This document shows, in pieces, positions 46,046 through 58,677 of a stretch of 64,000 bases of DNA (position 1 is the first letter of the stretch; each line of letters opens with the position of its first letter). The position numbers and the translations under genes were made by a program. The DNA is taken from assembly GCA_001414345.1 (NCBI GenBank), contig LLCB01000245.1:1-64000 (forward strand), in the 5' to 3' direction. Source of the stretch: Hymenoscyphus infarciens (lineage: Eukaryota; Ascomycota; Leotiomycetes; Helotiales; Helotiaceae). The notes beneath the pieces were generated by a model. It ran no database searches, was not told the origin of the DNA, and saw only the letters and a list, made by a program, of their open reading frames with translations.

Positions 46046-48933
46046 ATGCAATCCTCCTCGCGACGCGTCCTTTTTAACCCCACCAGCATCCCAAGTCTCC
46101 GGACAAAAAAGCCTCAGACGAGAGACTTTTATAATGGCAGCACTCTGCTACGTGTAGGATTGGGGAATGGCGTTGGATCTGCGAGATGGAGGGGAGTAAG
46201 AGGGAGTGTGAGGAGAGAGAGTACCCAGATTGGAGAGGATAGGACGGGCCATATAAAAGCTCAGGCGAATGAGGGGATTTTGTTCTTTGATAGTATGATA
46301 TGTTCCAATTTCTCTTTCCATATTATACCCGTCTGTAGTACTTGAGAGAATGCATGCTTATGTTGTGACTGTCTTATAGACTTATTCCCACTCAAATTAC
46401 GATTCTTACTCGGGCTACCACTTCGAGGAGGGAGAAATCTCTCCGATTTGCTTTGGAGATACAATAATCAGGCTTTGAGTCGTTATGATCCGCTGAATTT
46501 GGTTAAGAGGGCTATTCCGGATTCCATTCCATGTAAGGTCACGGAGATTCTGCCGAGATTGAAGGATGGGTGTGTATATTCTTGTGCGGAAAGTGCAGAT
46601 GGACATGATTTTTGACTGTTGTTAGAGGTGCTTTTGTCAAGTTCCAGCACGCGGAGGGAATCACTGCTCATGAAATTGAAGGTTTGAAACCAAGACTGCT
46701 CCCTAAATGGATATAAGCTCACTTTCCAGGTCTTATTGCGGCTTACTTGAAAGAACACCCCATAAAACCATGGTTCAACCCCCTCCGAAGAATACGAGCA
46801 CAACTGGTCGTCGGAAAGCCCTGGCTAGAAGACCTTTACCGCTTCCCAAGCCGCAGAATAAAAGTAGAATTCGTCCCCGCAACAACTGGCAAAGAAGCCT
46901 CCGAACTCTCACAAGAAACCATCTACAGCCTCTTCCGTCGCTACGGCAAACTCTCAGAAATCATCTCCCAGCCATCTGATTCAAAGGTCATCCCTAAATA
47001 TGCCTTCGTCGATTTCAGCAAGATGCGCCAATCAATCATGGCAAAGAATTGTATGCACGGCTTCAAAGTTCTCGAAGAAGCAGGTGGTGGAGCGGCAGGA
47101 ACACAATTACGACTTTCCTTTGAGCAAAAGATTAAAGCTCATTGGATTCGTGATTGGATTGTCAACCATCCAAGGGTGGTTATCCCCGCTGTTGCCGCGT
47201 TGGTGGCTACTGTCACTGTTGCGGTTTTCGATCCTATCCGGACTTTCTTTATTAAAGCCAAGATTGATCATTCCTTCCATTTGAATGATAATAGGATTTA
47301 TAAATGGTTTAAGAGTCAAGCCACCGATATCCTTACGTTTCGGAGGGCGAAAGAGGAAGATGTCTCTTTCCGCGCCGTATGGGACGACCGAAAGGAGATT
47401 ATTGATCAGATACAAACCTGGCTTATGGAAACAGCGGATACGTTTGTTGTCATCCAAGGACCGAGGGGGTCGGGGAAGAAAGAATTGATCCTCGATCAAG
47501 CTTTGAAGGGACGGAAAAATACTCTTGTTATTGACTGCAAACCTATCCAGGAGGCGAGGGGCGATAGCTCGACTATCTCGGCTGCTGCTAATGCTGTGGG
47601 ATATCGACCTATTTTCTCGTGGATGAACAGTATTAGTAGTTTGGTTGATCTCGCGGCGCAAGGAACTATTGGTGTTAAGAGCGGGTTCAGTGAGACGTTG
47701 GATGCGCAGTTGGGGAAGATTTGGCAGAATACCAAGGTTGCCCTTAAGGAGGTTGCGTTGAGCCATAGGGATGGGGATGATAAGGATGCTCATTTGGCTG
47801 ATGATGGTGAGTCTTATTTCCTTTTATTTGCCCTATGCCTGCCTGTCTTCCGGAATTTTCAGCTCATCTTTTTCCCTCTCCAAATTCGAAAATACTAACA
47901 ACCTATAGATTGGCTAGAAGCACACCCCGAATGCAGACCCGTAGTAGTAATAGACAACTTCCTTCACAAATCCGACGACTCCTCTCTCGTCTACGACAAA
48001 CTCGCAGAATGGGCCGCCTCCCTGACAACCACAAACATCGCCCATGTCATCTTCCTCACAAACGATATCTCCTACTCAAAATCTCTCTCCAAAGCTCTCC
48101 CCGACCGAGTTTTCCGACAAATCGCACTAGGAGATATCAGTCCTGAAGTTGCGAAACGCTTCGTCATCACACATCTCGATTCCGACCCTCCTTCCAAAGA
48201 CGAATCCGGAACCGAAGAAAAGGCATTATCCCCCTCGCAAAGAAGAGAAGATTTAAGAGAATTGGATGGTTGTATCGAGGTTCTTGGTGGGAGATTGACG
48301 GATCTTGAGTTCCTAGCTCGTCGTCTAAAAACAGGCCAATCCCCCAATCGCGCAGTCACTGAAATCATCGAACAATCCGCCTCTGAAATCCTCAAGATGT
48401 ACTTGTTGACAACAGCAAGTTCAGAAGAAGGAAAAGAAAAGAAATGGACGCCAGAACAAGCATGGTACCTCGTCTCCAAACTCGCAGAAAAGGAAGTCTT
48501 GAAATACAACGAGGTCCTCCTCTCCCCCACCTTCTCCTCCTCCCTCACAGCATCCGCTTCAAACGGCGAATCCGTCCTCGAAGCTCTCTCCGCTGCGGAA
48601 CTAATCTCCATCAAAACATACAAGGGAAGACCGCAGAAAATCGTTGCGGGGAGACCGGTGTATCAGGCTGCTTTTGGACAGTTGACGAAAGATAAGGTTC
48701 TCAAGGCTAGACTTGATTTAGCGGTGTTGAAGGAGCTGGTTAAGGTTGAGGAGAAGACTATTGAGAAGTGCGAGGCTGAGTTGGGTGTTCTTGGGGCGTT
48801 GCCGAGACAGCCTAGGGAGGTTGGGCCGAGGGTTATGTTTTTGCTGGGGAAGTTGGGGGTTAGTCAGGGGAAGGTTGAGGGGTGGGAGAGGGAGGCGGGG
48901 GTGTTGAAGGGGGTTTTGGTTGAGGAGTTTTGA
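46046..48933 (+). CDS. yme2: Mitochondrial escape protein Yme2 (RNA12 family)
   Basis: Join 46046-46292, 46380-46569, 46626-46681, 46730-47806, 47909-48933, giving 864 residues. Yme2 is an inner-membrane protein of mitochondria affecting mtDNA nucleoids and DNA escape (established). Seen here: an Arg-rich presequence (MQSSSRRVLFNP), GILFFDNLFPLKLRFLLGLP, an RRM-like domain at about 185-265 (KPWLEDLYRFPSRRIKVEF, TIYSLFRRYGKLSEI), one membrane segment at about 313-333 (VVIPAVAALVATVTVAVF), and an ATPase-like C-terminal domain with GPRGSGKK at 408-415. In that motif the usual Ser/Thr after GK is Lys. The four introns are 87, 56, 48 and 102 bp, and exon 3 is only 56 nt. All joints close in frame. 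The RNA12 C-terminus (GGRLTDLEFLARRLKTGQSP and onward) is complete. Confidence 0.93.
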
Positions 48934-51900
48934 AGGGGGTGCTTGTTGAGGAGTTTTAGGGGAGGGGGGAGATACCCGGTAGTTCTACTTCTGTACAAAA
49001 TACCTTGTTTGTCGCGAGTTTGGGGAGGGATTAACCGAGGGAGTAAAGGCAACAGACGGTACTCTACCAAGATGACGGTAATGGAATGGAAAACCCTGCT
49101 CACTCAGGTCGTCGTCTAATATAGGCTGTACACCACCCCATCCCAACTTTTCTCCTCTTCGAGTCAGAGAGCCCTTTCGGTGACGAACTTCACGTGGGAG
49201 TTAGGTGGTACTTGAGAGTGCCTCGTAGAGTCAGAGAGTCACGAGAAGAACGAGTAGGTACAGTGAGAAATAAGCTTATACTGCACTAAGCTAAGCTAAG
49301 TGCTTATCCCCGCTCATAGGCTAATGGTGTTGAGGCTGAGAAATGTTTCGGTGTGGGTGAGATTTATTTCTTGTTTGGCTGCCTTGCTGGGCTGTGTTTT
49401 CGTGTTTCGCTTAACCTCTGTGCATACTTCCCAAATAACGCCCAAAGACCCCCTAGCACGAGAGCGGAGGAGAGTACGCAGGGGGGTAGGCTATATAATT
49501 CCTCTCTATGGCACATGCATAGAGCAACTAGATGGAAATAATGTCGCTGCAGGCATGTGCCGTTTGTGCCCCAGGCCGTAATGTATCCTGAATATATATA
49601 TTTTACCTAGCACGGATCTTGAGATGTTTTACATGAATATTTCACAGGGGGTAGGGTTAGAGTAAGTGTGGTGTGTGTGTTTGTATTTGAAGGGGTGTTG
49701 ATGGATCGGTTGGTGGTAAGTGGGTTTTCGACAGTAATCAATTCTTGATGGTGTTTTGTCCGAGATTTTATTGACTACAGTCCGCTCTACTTACTCACTT
49801 CATCGCGATTTTGAGTGTTTGATTGGTTTCGATGTCACTGAGGGAGGGTAGACGTCGTGGCGCACTGGCCTTTCACAAGGGCCACAGTTGCGATATTTCT
49901 TCTCGAGTCTTGTTCTATTATCTTGTTCCATCACAGCATCGGAACTTGAGAATTGGGGCCCATTTGTATTACGTGATTTCACCCTTCCACACTTGCCAAA
50001 AGTTAGATAGCCCTCTTTTTCTCTGACTCATTATTTTCTGTGTAGGTGTGTTTTTCTGCTTTGGTGGTGTGAGATTTTCCGGTGGGTATGTGAGTTTTTG
50101 GGATATTGGTTTTAACCGTTTTGCAAGGCTTAAATATGGAGTTATGGAAGGTTATGAGACGACGCGCAGAAAGCTTTCTCTATTGGCTGGATGACATTAT
50201 CTTCTGGTGTAGCTGCAAATTGAAGATGTGATACTCTTGGCTTCTGATATTTGGTTGAGTGTTTGGTCTTAGTTATGATGAGAGTTTTAGAGTTTGAGGG
50301 TTTGGGAAATATGTACTGGAATGGAAGGATATGTTTCGGCGGTAGGAGGGGTTCGACGGTGAGTTTTGCAAGTTACTTCTTTTCATGTGTATATCTTTGA
50401 GTCGAGTCCGTAGTTGATCGCTTAAACTTTCCCCTGTATTGAATTTCGTAGGAACAGTCTTGACCTGAAAGACACCCTTGCCCATTGCGGAAGAAGACGC
50501 ATGTTTCTTGAATCCATGTTTCGAGGTCTCAAAACTGCGTGTCTTCATTAACCTTTCGGACTTTTCGCTGAGCAGCAAAGCCACCAACGATATGAGTTTA
50601 CCAGGCCAGGAATGCATTATGTGATCGAGCCACAGGTCGTCCTCCTAATTTGTTGCTAGATGTCTTGTCCTTAGCGTACTCCTTAAAGTTATATGTGCCC
50701 TTCGGGTTCTCTAACCACTGACTTTTCCTTCTCTCTTGGGGTTTATGTTGTAAAGATAGTTGGAGGCCGGCTATGAGAAGTAAATGAGCAGATATTGATC
50801 GTCGGTTCAAAAACGTTGTTTTCCAGAAATCTTTGCTTAGAACGGTGGATTAAACTCGTGAGAAGAATTTAGTAAACATGAGGAATTTTCTGGTTCTTTA
50901 CTGTGCTGGCTCTCCAACATAACATATTCACAGAGAGAGAAAGTTTCATACTTCTCTCGAGATTCCCCGTAAAGAAAGTCGAAATGTATCTAGAATGCAA
51001 GCTTGTAATCTAGGAGATGGGGTATAAAAGACACCTGAAGTCCCAAAGATAAATTATCAACCCTACTGAGCTGAACTTGATTGTTAATGTTTTCCGAAAG
51101 AACGTATCATAGTGTGGTAAAGGACAAGAGGCGAGAAAACACCTGGTCGGAATACTTTGACACCCTTTCTATCGTCTGGGCTTAGTTTTTTGTGGTCTAT
51201 TACTTGGGTCGCTTTTGAAGTTTTCGACGGCAGTATTATATGATATTGGCCTTCCCAAGACTATAGAATAATTCTGGAGGCGCTTTCTGGTATCCAAACT
51301 GGGTCTTCACTAGATCAACTCTTGCTATAGTTTGTCGTCGAAGTAGGCCGGTGGTCTGTTTCCAACCTGTCTTTGTCCTTGTTTTATTCTAGAGCTTCAA
51401 GGAGAAGTCAACACATCTTGACTCGGTTTTATATAGATGGATATTCTATTTCCAGCTGATGCATCTTTCTATCTTCCTTACTCTGTTCAGGGGTGACTTC
51501 TTATATATTAACTCTTTAGAGTTATCTTGGTGAGTCTTGAGATAAATGAGTTTAGAAACTTTCTGCTATGTGCTGACTTTATGCTTTTGGGTAAATCTTC
51601 CTTTCACCGACGAATTTCATCCCCCCCCCCCAAAGAAGAACCCCGATATAATATTCTACATTCTAGAATTCAAGGAACGTTGATTTTGGGGGTGAAATGG
51701 CGGCGCAGTCGAAAAGCATGGCTGCGGATGTACTGGAATCACAACTTGGTGCGAGTTGTTTGTGGCAGTATGTGTTGGAAGTCATGTAACGTCAGCACAG
51801 CCAAACCCGCTAAGCTCCCAGTCATCAGAGTCCAATTAAAATAATTGCATTTGCTGTCGAAGTGATACTTACTGTCGCTTCCTTGGAATATTTACAGAGG

Positions 51901-53250
51901 AAAAAATACCCCTGCAAAGCGATAGAAGAGGTGACTCCTAGCCAGCTATGTCCGATGCAACCCACATACTCAACACTATTGTCTAATATACATATTGCCA
52001 AGCTTTTCCGTCCTGACACGTACAGTGGGTAAACGAGAGAATAATTAACTAGTATAAAAAAATAGATAACAACGACGTGGAACATTATCGCCTGAGCATC
52101 CTAGTCCCATGTTCTGCCCTCTTTACATTCCTCCTTTTCTAACCTTTTATAAGGATAAAGGAACTCTCAACTCGATGTTCGCTGGTAGTGTTTATACTTG
52201 ATGCTTTTAGGTTTTGATTTGAAGGGAAGGCGTCTACTTGGTCTTCAGATTTTTTCTTGCCATCTTTATCTTGCTTCTGGAAAGATCATTTACGTTGAGG
52301 TATTTATCCTTGACCTGTCAGGTCTTTATACAAGATATTAAGGGATTTGAAGTTGAGTTCTTGTAATGATGAGGGGAAGCTTTTGGGTTCTCAGAGTAAC
52401 GGAATCCGGGTCTTCTCAATGAAATGAGTATGTAGCTTGGGTTGGTCGTCTTGTTTAATCTGCTGCTTGAATTTACTGTTTGTCTTCCCGATATCTTGGT
52501 ATGACGCCCGGGCATTGCTCTCCATCACCTTTCTATCTTACTGAGCGGACTATCCCCGATAAACATTGTAGCTGTATTGTTCGAAAACTTCTAGAAGAAC
52601 TATAAACTCGACCCTTTAGTTCACTTATGACTTCGCAGGCAATAACTTCTAATTACCCTTAGCAATCGTGAGTAATAAGATGGAAGGGTGCCGGAGAGTA
52701 GTGCCCAATTCTCTTACTTAAGAAAGGTCGGCGCTTCGCATCCGATATTTGTCGCTCCTAATGCCCTTAGGATTTCTGGAGTGTAGCTTTATCACATGTC
52801 GCACTCTGTAAAATACTATGTTAGCAGTCGTTTTAAAGTTGTGTTCCAACATTATGGATTCATCTTTGAATATCCAAGGTCATGAATTGATTGCAATACC
52901 CACCAAGCCACTTGAGTAAAAATGAGGAGACAAAGAGAAAATCACTTCCTAAAAGGGAGCCCATGGACTATCCAAGTCTCTTTGTCCTCCCACTAAATCC
53001 TCAGATCACCATCTCCCAAGAATTGCTTTGTCAACGAACAACCAATTAATAAAGAAGAGAAAACCTCGACACAAAGTTTCTTTCAAAAGCCATTACCGTT
53101 ATTCTTTTAATAACAAGAAATAGATAGCAGATCAGATGTATTTTTTAAGCATTAAAATCCCATGGCAACTATGCTCTTGGTATCGAATCTCAACTGTACA
53201 AGTAGACAATAGAACAAAGCCACATACCAGTACACGAACAAGCCACGAAA
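48934..53250. other. 4.3-kb gene-poor tract
   Basis: No gene can be supported. Two minus-strand frames, 50598-50810 (a weakly hydrophobic start, MNRRSISAHLLLIAGLQLSL) and 50273-50617, might be exons of one small gene, but no splice model is convincing. A run of ten C lies near 51620. A lone fragment of the 33.5-kb inverted-repeat family lies at 52675-52698. Confidence 0.45.
52675..52698. mobile_element. Solo end related to the 33.5-kb inverted-repeat element
   Basis: GAAGGGTGCCGGAGAG with an upstream ATAAGA matches the right terminus of the 178-bp element at 33662-33687, with about 22 of 25 positions the same. No partner end was found nearby. Confidence 0.45.
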
Positions 53251-54291
53251 ATGACACAACGTCAATCACGTAGTCTGACCAAGAGTCCAACCAAGACTCC
53301 AACCTTCAACTTGCAAGATTCTACCCTTAGACGACGAAGTTCCCTCCGCTCCTTCGGCACGTTTAGTAACCCTTTCCCCACCATCAACGTGGAACCAACT
53401 CCCAGTGTACCTGCAAACCTCTCACGTCGCGTCTCCCACCGATCCAGTACTCTGCGACACGAACTTCCAGACTCAGCAGTCTCAGAAGCCCAAGAAAGTC
53501 CCCGAGGGACTAAGCGAAAAGCCAGTTCTCCAGAATCACCAACCAGCCCTCGGAAACGTCGAATTGCTGCTCGCAAACCGCTACCCCCGAGTAAACCAAC
53601 CGCTCCCCCACAACCACTATCCTCAGAAGCCCCCCGCCGCAAATCCTCAGCCCTGAGCCAGCCAGTCACAGCGGCAACACCAACTCCAGAAGTCTCCCGT
53701 AGACGATCAACCCTCCGTTCCTACAACCCCTTCCCCTTACCCACGGGACTCCACCTCCCACGAGGCGTTGTCCTCCCCGCACCCGGTCAACCCGTTCCAC
53801 CACCCCCAAAGCCAACAGCTACTCCAGCACTAGCCCCAGAAGTGGTCCGTCGACGATCAACCCTTCGTTCCTACAACCCCTTCCCCTTACCCCCAGGTCT
53901 CCACCTCCCACGGGGTGTCGTCCTCTTAGCACCCGGTCAACCCGTTCCACCACCTCCAAAGCCAACTCCAAAACACATCTGCCTGCGCGGAAAGCCACCA
54001 TGTGGTATGGAGTTCCCTACGCGAGCCAAACTACACATGCACCAACGTGCTCGGCACGGAGGTGCACCTTTAGGGTGGTTGCAAGCGGAGACTGCGAAGG
54101 TGGTGGCTAAGGGGAAGACAATCCACCGGAAAGAGGACGATGATGGTGTCCTTGTCCAATCTTGGACGACGGGGAAGGATACGCCGGAGTGTCACGTTTG
54201 TGGGAAGCAATGCTCGAAACCTAAGCTACTTGACGAGCATCTGCAGAAGGTGCACGGGATTGGGGTTGTGATTGAGTTGGAGGATGATTGA
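53251..54291 (+). CDS. C2H2-type zinc finger protein with internal 50-residue duplication
   Basis: Single-exon frame of 346 residues. The N-terminal two-thirds are disordered and rich in Pro, Ser and Arg. Two adjacent units starting near residues 150 and 200 are almost identical, each RRRSTLRSYNPFPLP then GLHLPRGVVL then PAPGQPVPPPPKP or LAPGQPVPPPPKP. A weaker relative, RRRSSLRSFG, lies near residue 28. At the C-terminus are two finger-like motifs, a divergent one from Cys244 (CLRGKPPCGMEF, then HMHQRARH) and a canonical one from Cys314 (CHVCGKQC, then LLDEHLQKVH). It ends with an acidic tail. It could bind nucleic acid, but no named orthologue is recognised. Confidence 0.65.
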   Translation: MTQRQSRSLTKSPTKTPTFNLQDSTLRRRSSLRSFGTFSNPFPTINVEPTPSVPANLSRRVSHRSSTLRHELPDSAVSEAQESPRGTKRKASSPESPTSPRKRRIAARKPLPPSKPTAPPQPLSSEAPRRKSSALSQPVTAATPTPEVSRRRSTLRSYNPFPLPTGLHLPRGVVLPAPGQPVPPPPKPTATPALAPEVVRRRSTLRSYNPFPLPPGLHLPRGVVLLAPGQPVPPPPKPTPKHICLRGKPPCGMEFPTRAKLHMHQRARHGGAPLGWLQAETAKVVAKGKTIHRKEDDDGVLVQSWTTGKDTPECHVCGKQCSKPKLLDEHLQKVHGIGVVIELEDD

Positions 54292-54601
54292 GATGGGCGG
54301 TGAGGTTGTAGAGCATGATGTCGCGGAGAAAACGAGATGGGTAACTGGGAAGCGAGGATTGTAAGATCATACCTTATTCAGTTTACCTCTTATATACCAC
54401 CTTTTTCTATTTGTAAATTAAACCAACAAGATTCCATATAAACAAGTACCAACAAAGTTTCAAAAGACACCTGCACCTGTGCGATAACCATTGACTTGTG
54501 AATTCTTTGAAACCGCCTAACAGACACCCATAGTGCTTCACCACAACTTTGGGTTGAAATAAATTAATATCCATGAGACACAAGGACACCAAAAAAAGTA
54601 G
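54292..54601. other. Intergenic, no gene seen
   Basis: 310 bp between two plus-strand frames, AT-rich, with no motif recognised. Confidence 0.5.
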
Positions 54602-55234
54602 ATGGTGAAGTTGGAATCGTTCCTAATGAAAAAAACCCATGAAATGATAAAGCAGCTTTCCTGGACTCCAAAATGTAGTTTCACAACGTTGAACAAACCA
54701 CAAACCCAAGACAAGAGAGCTTCTTTGGAGCAGCATCTCATCATGAACGACAGAAAGCCAGCGTCTCGCCTGGACAGAAAAGCTCCCTACTCAGAGACAT
54801 TTCCACACCCAAGCACCCCTCCTCTAATTGCCCCAGTGATGAGCGCCGCCCCTCAAATATTTGCAGCGATGAATTCAGCTCCACAGATGAGTTCCACCCC
54901 ACCAACAAAACAACTCAAGCGGAAAGCAAAAAATCCCCCTACACAAACTCTTCCAAAGCCCAAAAAGCGAAAGGTCAACGCGCAAAAGCCCATACAGACA
55001 GCCAAGGAACTTGACACAGCAGAAGCACTAGCATCCCTCGCCAAAAAGCCAGTATATCATAATCGTCATTCGAGAACAACATACAAGGATGCACCAATCT
55101 ACACATCCAAGGAGCTCGAGGCAGCACAAGCTCTGCTCCTCCTCTCTCGAAAACCTGTCCATCCCTCAAGCGGTCAAGCTCAGCAAGTCCAAAAAGTATC
55201 CGGTAAGGAGATGCATGAAGGATCTCTGCGGTAG
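54602..55234 (+). CDS. Hypothetical Lys/Pro/Ala-rich protein
   Basis: Open frame of 210 residues. The N-terminal third does not look coding, and the true start may be MNDRKPASR (about 54743) or MSAAPQIFA (about 54839). The later part is basic, with KRKAKNPPTQTLPKPKKRK resembling a bipartite nuclear signal, followed by two similar helical units, AKELDTAEALASLAKKPV and SKELEAAQALLLLSRKPV. That is an internal duplication of about 30 residues. Such an ELxxAxAL pair is coherent enough to suggest selection. Function unknown. Confidence 0.42.
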   Translation: MVKLESFLMKKTHEMIKQLSWTPKCSFTTLNKPQTQDKRASLEQHLIMNDRKPASRLDRKAPYSETFPHPSTPPLIAPVMSAAPQIFAAMNSAPQMSSTPPTKQLKRKAKNPPTQTLPKPKKRKVNAQKPIQTAKELDTAEALASLAKKPVYHNRHSRTTYKDAPIYTSKELEAAQALLLLSRKPVHPSSGQAQQVQKVSGKEMHEGSLR

Positions 55235-57296
55235 TGTAAAAAAGAGTGAGGGGTAATCGCTTAGCAAGCTGCTGCGCCCGAAATTTCCTTGATGCTCTCC
55301 TGACGATATGCCGATCATATGCGCGAGTTTGCTCTCCTGATTTCCTCAACCTCTCCTGATAACCAGATAAGAGGAAATTCGCACAAGGATCAATCGCACA
55401 TACTCTCGCACGATTCATTCTAGTCTTCACAGCCTACTGAAAAGTCTGGTCGGAAAAATGCCGCGGGGGATAGAGTTTATGGTGGGTCTGGGGTATAGTA
55501 GTAAAGAGGCTGTGAGACTGCGGGTCATGGAAATGGAAGGACTTTTTGTAGCAACAAAATAGGAGAATTATTGTTGTGATTCTGGGAGAATAGTGTGTGA
55601 TGAAAGTGCATTATGCATAGGAAATGTTTACTCGAATTGAGAGTTTTCCGTATACCGCTTGTTCTGCTGACACTTAATGAACAGCTAGGACTTGAAATCT
55701 ACTAGGTTTGGAGAGTTCTCCGATGCGTAGAATCCATCAAGTATTCCCGTCTATTTTGATAACCAAGTCCATTGCATTGCATGGGAAGCCTTGATAGTTG
55801 CAGCACTCTCAAGAAAGCCTTGACGATTGATGTAAATTTATGATGGGAAACGAAATCCGGATTCATTGATCCGCAGACCCGTAGTGTGGTCTTTTTTGCC
55901 AACGCGCCATAGGAAGATGAACCGTCAATTCTTCTGCCGTGGAATAACCAATGCGTGGCTTGGGCCCAGATCAAGTAGTTCAAACTTCCACACGCAGAAA
56001 TGCGGTGTAGGTTCCGAAACAATTTCTCAGGGTATATAATAGTCTTGTGGAACACAAGTATATATCTAGATTGACAGCCCAAATACGAACCGTGTGAAGA
56101 GTTTCATTTCCAAGGAAATGAAAAGAAGTAAGGGAGAAGTAGGGAAAGCAATACTACGTTTCCTCCCAAATAAAAAATCAGCTCTCACCGATGGCTATAA
56201 GCTGATCCTTTGCCTACCCGTCGCCCCATATAAGCCTTTTCTCTGCGACAATGCCTTCTCTTAACCGACCATGAGGCTCAAGACCTTCTATATGCCCCGT
56301 ATCTGGGACATTCATGCCATAAGATTGTACCACTCAATACCTACCCCCTACCCCCTACCCCTTGCTGTAAAGATGCCTTGAGGTATGTCAGGCCAGCCTT
56401 CTTTCCCATCAGTTTCCAAATATTTACAACTGTACGGCCGATATATCTGAGATGCAGGTACTGTGTTCCAAAACCAGCCACGCAGCCCATTCCCAGACCC
56501 AACTCCTGTATGTCCTGCATCATACGTACCTAGCCGCGCTAGGAATTTGCTGCATCTGTCTGTGCGAAGCTTATGCTTATGGGAGTAGGAGAATGGCTAC
56601 TGGCTTCGGAATCCGGCAAGCTTGCGGGGGAGGATCGTACTTGTAATCTCGTGGGTTTGAAGGCTTGCAGGTGAGGTACGAGTACTGCGTTCAATTCGTG
56701 CAGATTGAGATTGGGGGTCTCGGGGGGTCTTTCGCGTGCCTCAGGTTCGCGGGGCTCGGCAGTAATGAATTCCCCTATTGGGAGGATTGTCGCGCGGGTA
56801 GGGCAGGTGAGGGTGAGGCAGATGGTGAGGCAACTGGGTAGGCATACGACCGCGAGGCATACCCAAATTAAAGCGCCGGATCTGTAAGTGTGTGTAAGGG
56901 TGAAGCGTGAGCATGGAGTGTTACAGTACGTAGGTATACTATCCTTAAATTGAGGAGGGAATAAGGGAATAACGACTCCGCCAGAACTCAGCCTTGTGGC
57001 CTTGTGCTTGTGGCCTTGCATGGGGGCTTAATTAAGTGGGGCTTAATTAAGTGGGGCCTCAGCACTGCCAGCACAGCCCTTCAGCTGTGTTAATTTCAAC
57101 CATTCACAAACAGTGTAACGCCACTATACTATAAAATCACGCTAATGGCACCACATGGTAATTTGTGTTTACTTCTTCTCTAACATCTAGCTGATCAAGG
57201 TATCTGATACTCTTTCTCTCAACTTACTTCAAGAACTTTGGGGCTCAGCTACTTGCAACCTGAATATCATAGCCCTGGGCAGAAAGGTTGGGCAAA
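55235..57296. other. 2-kb tract without a convincing gene
   Basis: The longest frame, 56539-57021 minus (160 codons), has one hydrophobic stretch (GALIWVCLAVVCLPSCLTIC) followed by a Pro/Glu-rich tail. It could be a small membrane protein, but support is weak. A 16-bp direct duplication GCTTAATTAAGTGGGG lies at 57026-57057. Confidence 0.35.
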
Positions 57297-57325
57297 CCAC
57301 CACCACCACCACCACCACCACCACC
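57297..57325. repeat. (CCA)n trinucleotide run, about 9.7 units
   Basis: Perfect CCA run about 190 bp upstream of the VWA gene, probably within its 5' leader or promoter. A GTAAGTTG donor-like site follows at 57382, so a leader intron is possible. Confidence 0.85.
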
Positions 57326-57516
57326 GAAACCATCAACATCTGACTCCTTTGTCAAGAGGCAAACGGCGATATAATAACCAGGTAAGTTGTTGATTTTTAC
57401 AATCTTTCATTCATCATACAAAAGTCGAGAAGTCATACCAATACCATCTTCGATACACACCTGCCATCGAAACCCTATCAACACCCTACACTTCAACCAC
57501 CTTGAAATCTAACACA

Positions 57517-58677
57517 ATGACACACTCAGTTGTACTCGCCCCAACGATGCCTTCCGTCTCATGGAAAGTCGGCTCCGCGTCGAAGCGAAGCTCAGTATTC
57601 GGTTCTCTCAGCAAGAAACTTGGTCGCAAGAATAGCGTCGAATCTACAGCGTCAACGAAAGCAGTAGAGGCACAGAGTCATGGAAGTCCATTTCAAGGAG
57701 CCTCAGTACTTCCACTACCAGCAAACCCATCTGCATCAAAATCAAGATCAAGATCTCCAAGCCCGAACCCACTATCAAACCCCTCTCCTGCCACCCGACG
57801 ACCAGATAGACCTGGCATGAACGCATTTACGGCTCCATCCAATGAACCGCCGCCAGCATATTCACCATCTCCTGTCGATGCTCCCGCTTCATCTTTTGCA
57901 AACTTACCAACGAACGCACCTGCAGCAAGCAATGCATCTGGCACCGAAGACAAATATGCTTTCCTCGCCACTTTCGATACAGTTCTCTTGATCGATGACT
58001 CCGGTTCCATGGTAGGACGTTCGTGGCGCGAGACTTCGCAAGCACTTGCCACAATTGCTCCTATCGTCACAAAATATGATAGTGATGGCATTGATCTGTA
58101 CTTTCTCAACAATAAATCAGCCGATGCTGGTGATATCCCTAATGGCATTGCACCAAGCGGATACAGAAACCTGAGAAGAGCAAATTCTGTTTCCGAACTA
58201 ATGGCACGAGTTCAACCAACCGGCTGCACATTTACAGGTACTCGGCTTTTTGACATCATGAAGCCATATATCACAAAGTGCGAGAAAGACGCGAAACTCG
58301 ACAAAGACACCAAGCCACTTAACATTATCGTCATTACTGATGGTGTACCCTCCGATGAAGTTGACACGGTCATTATCCAAGCAGCAAAGAGACTCGACAG
58401 GATGGATGCACCCCCTTACCAACTTGGTATACAATTCTTTCAGGTTGGCAACGAACCAAGCGCCAAAGCAGCATTACAGAAACTCGACGATGACCTGTCA
58501 GGTATGGTAGCGGGAGGAATCAGAGATATTGTGGACACAGTCACCTGGACTGGTGGCAATAGCGCTGGTGGCGGTGGAGTTGGTCTAACTGGCGACGCCA
58601 TACTCAAGGTCGTTTTGGGCAGTGTTGTCAAGAGACTTGATCGACAACGCGCCAGCGGAGAAATCCAAAGATCCTGA
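57517..58677 (+). CDS. von Willebrand factor A domain protein
   Basis: Single-exon gene of 386 residues starting MTHSVVLAPTMPSVS. Seen here: a basic, Ser/Pro-rich N-terminal 140 residues with an SRSRSPSPNP run and an APSNEPPPAYSPSP proline motif, then one VWA domain from about residue 150 to 345. The metal-ion-dependent adhesion site is complete: DxSxS at Asp160-Ser162-Ser164 (LLIDDSGSM), the Thr of TGCTFTGT and the Asp of IVITDGVPSDE. The C-terminus is glycine-rich (GGNSAGGGGVGLTGD) and then helical. Intracellular fungal VWA proteins of this layout are common but mostly uncharacterised. It is likely to mediate metal-dependent protein binding, with unknown partners. Confidence 0.88.
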   Translation: MTHSVVLAPTMPSVSWKVGSASKRSSVFGSLSKKLGRKNSVESTASTKAVEAQSHGSPFQGASVLPLPANPSASKSRSRSPSPNPLSNPSPATRRPDRPGMNAFTAPSNEPPPAYSPSPVDAPASSFANLPTNAPAASNASGTEDKYAFLATFDTVLLIDDSGSMVGRSWRETSQALATIAPIVTKYDSDGIDLYFLNNKSADAGDIPNGIAPSGYRNLRRANSVSELMARVQPTGCTFTGTRLFDIMKPYITKCEKDAKLDKDTKPLNIIVITDGVPSDEVDTVIIQAAKRLDRMDAPPYQLGIQFFQVGNEPSAKAALQKLDDDLSGMVAGGIRDIVDTVTWTGGNSAGGGGVGLTGDAILKVVLGSVVKRLDRQRASGEIQRS

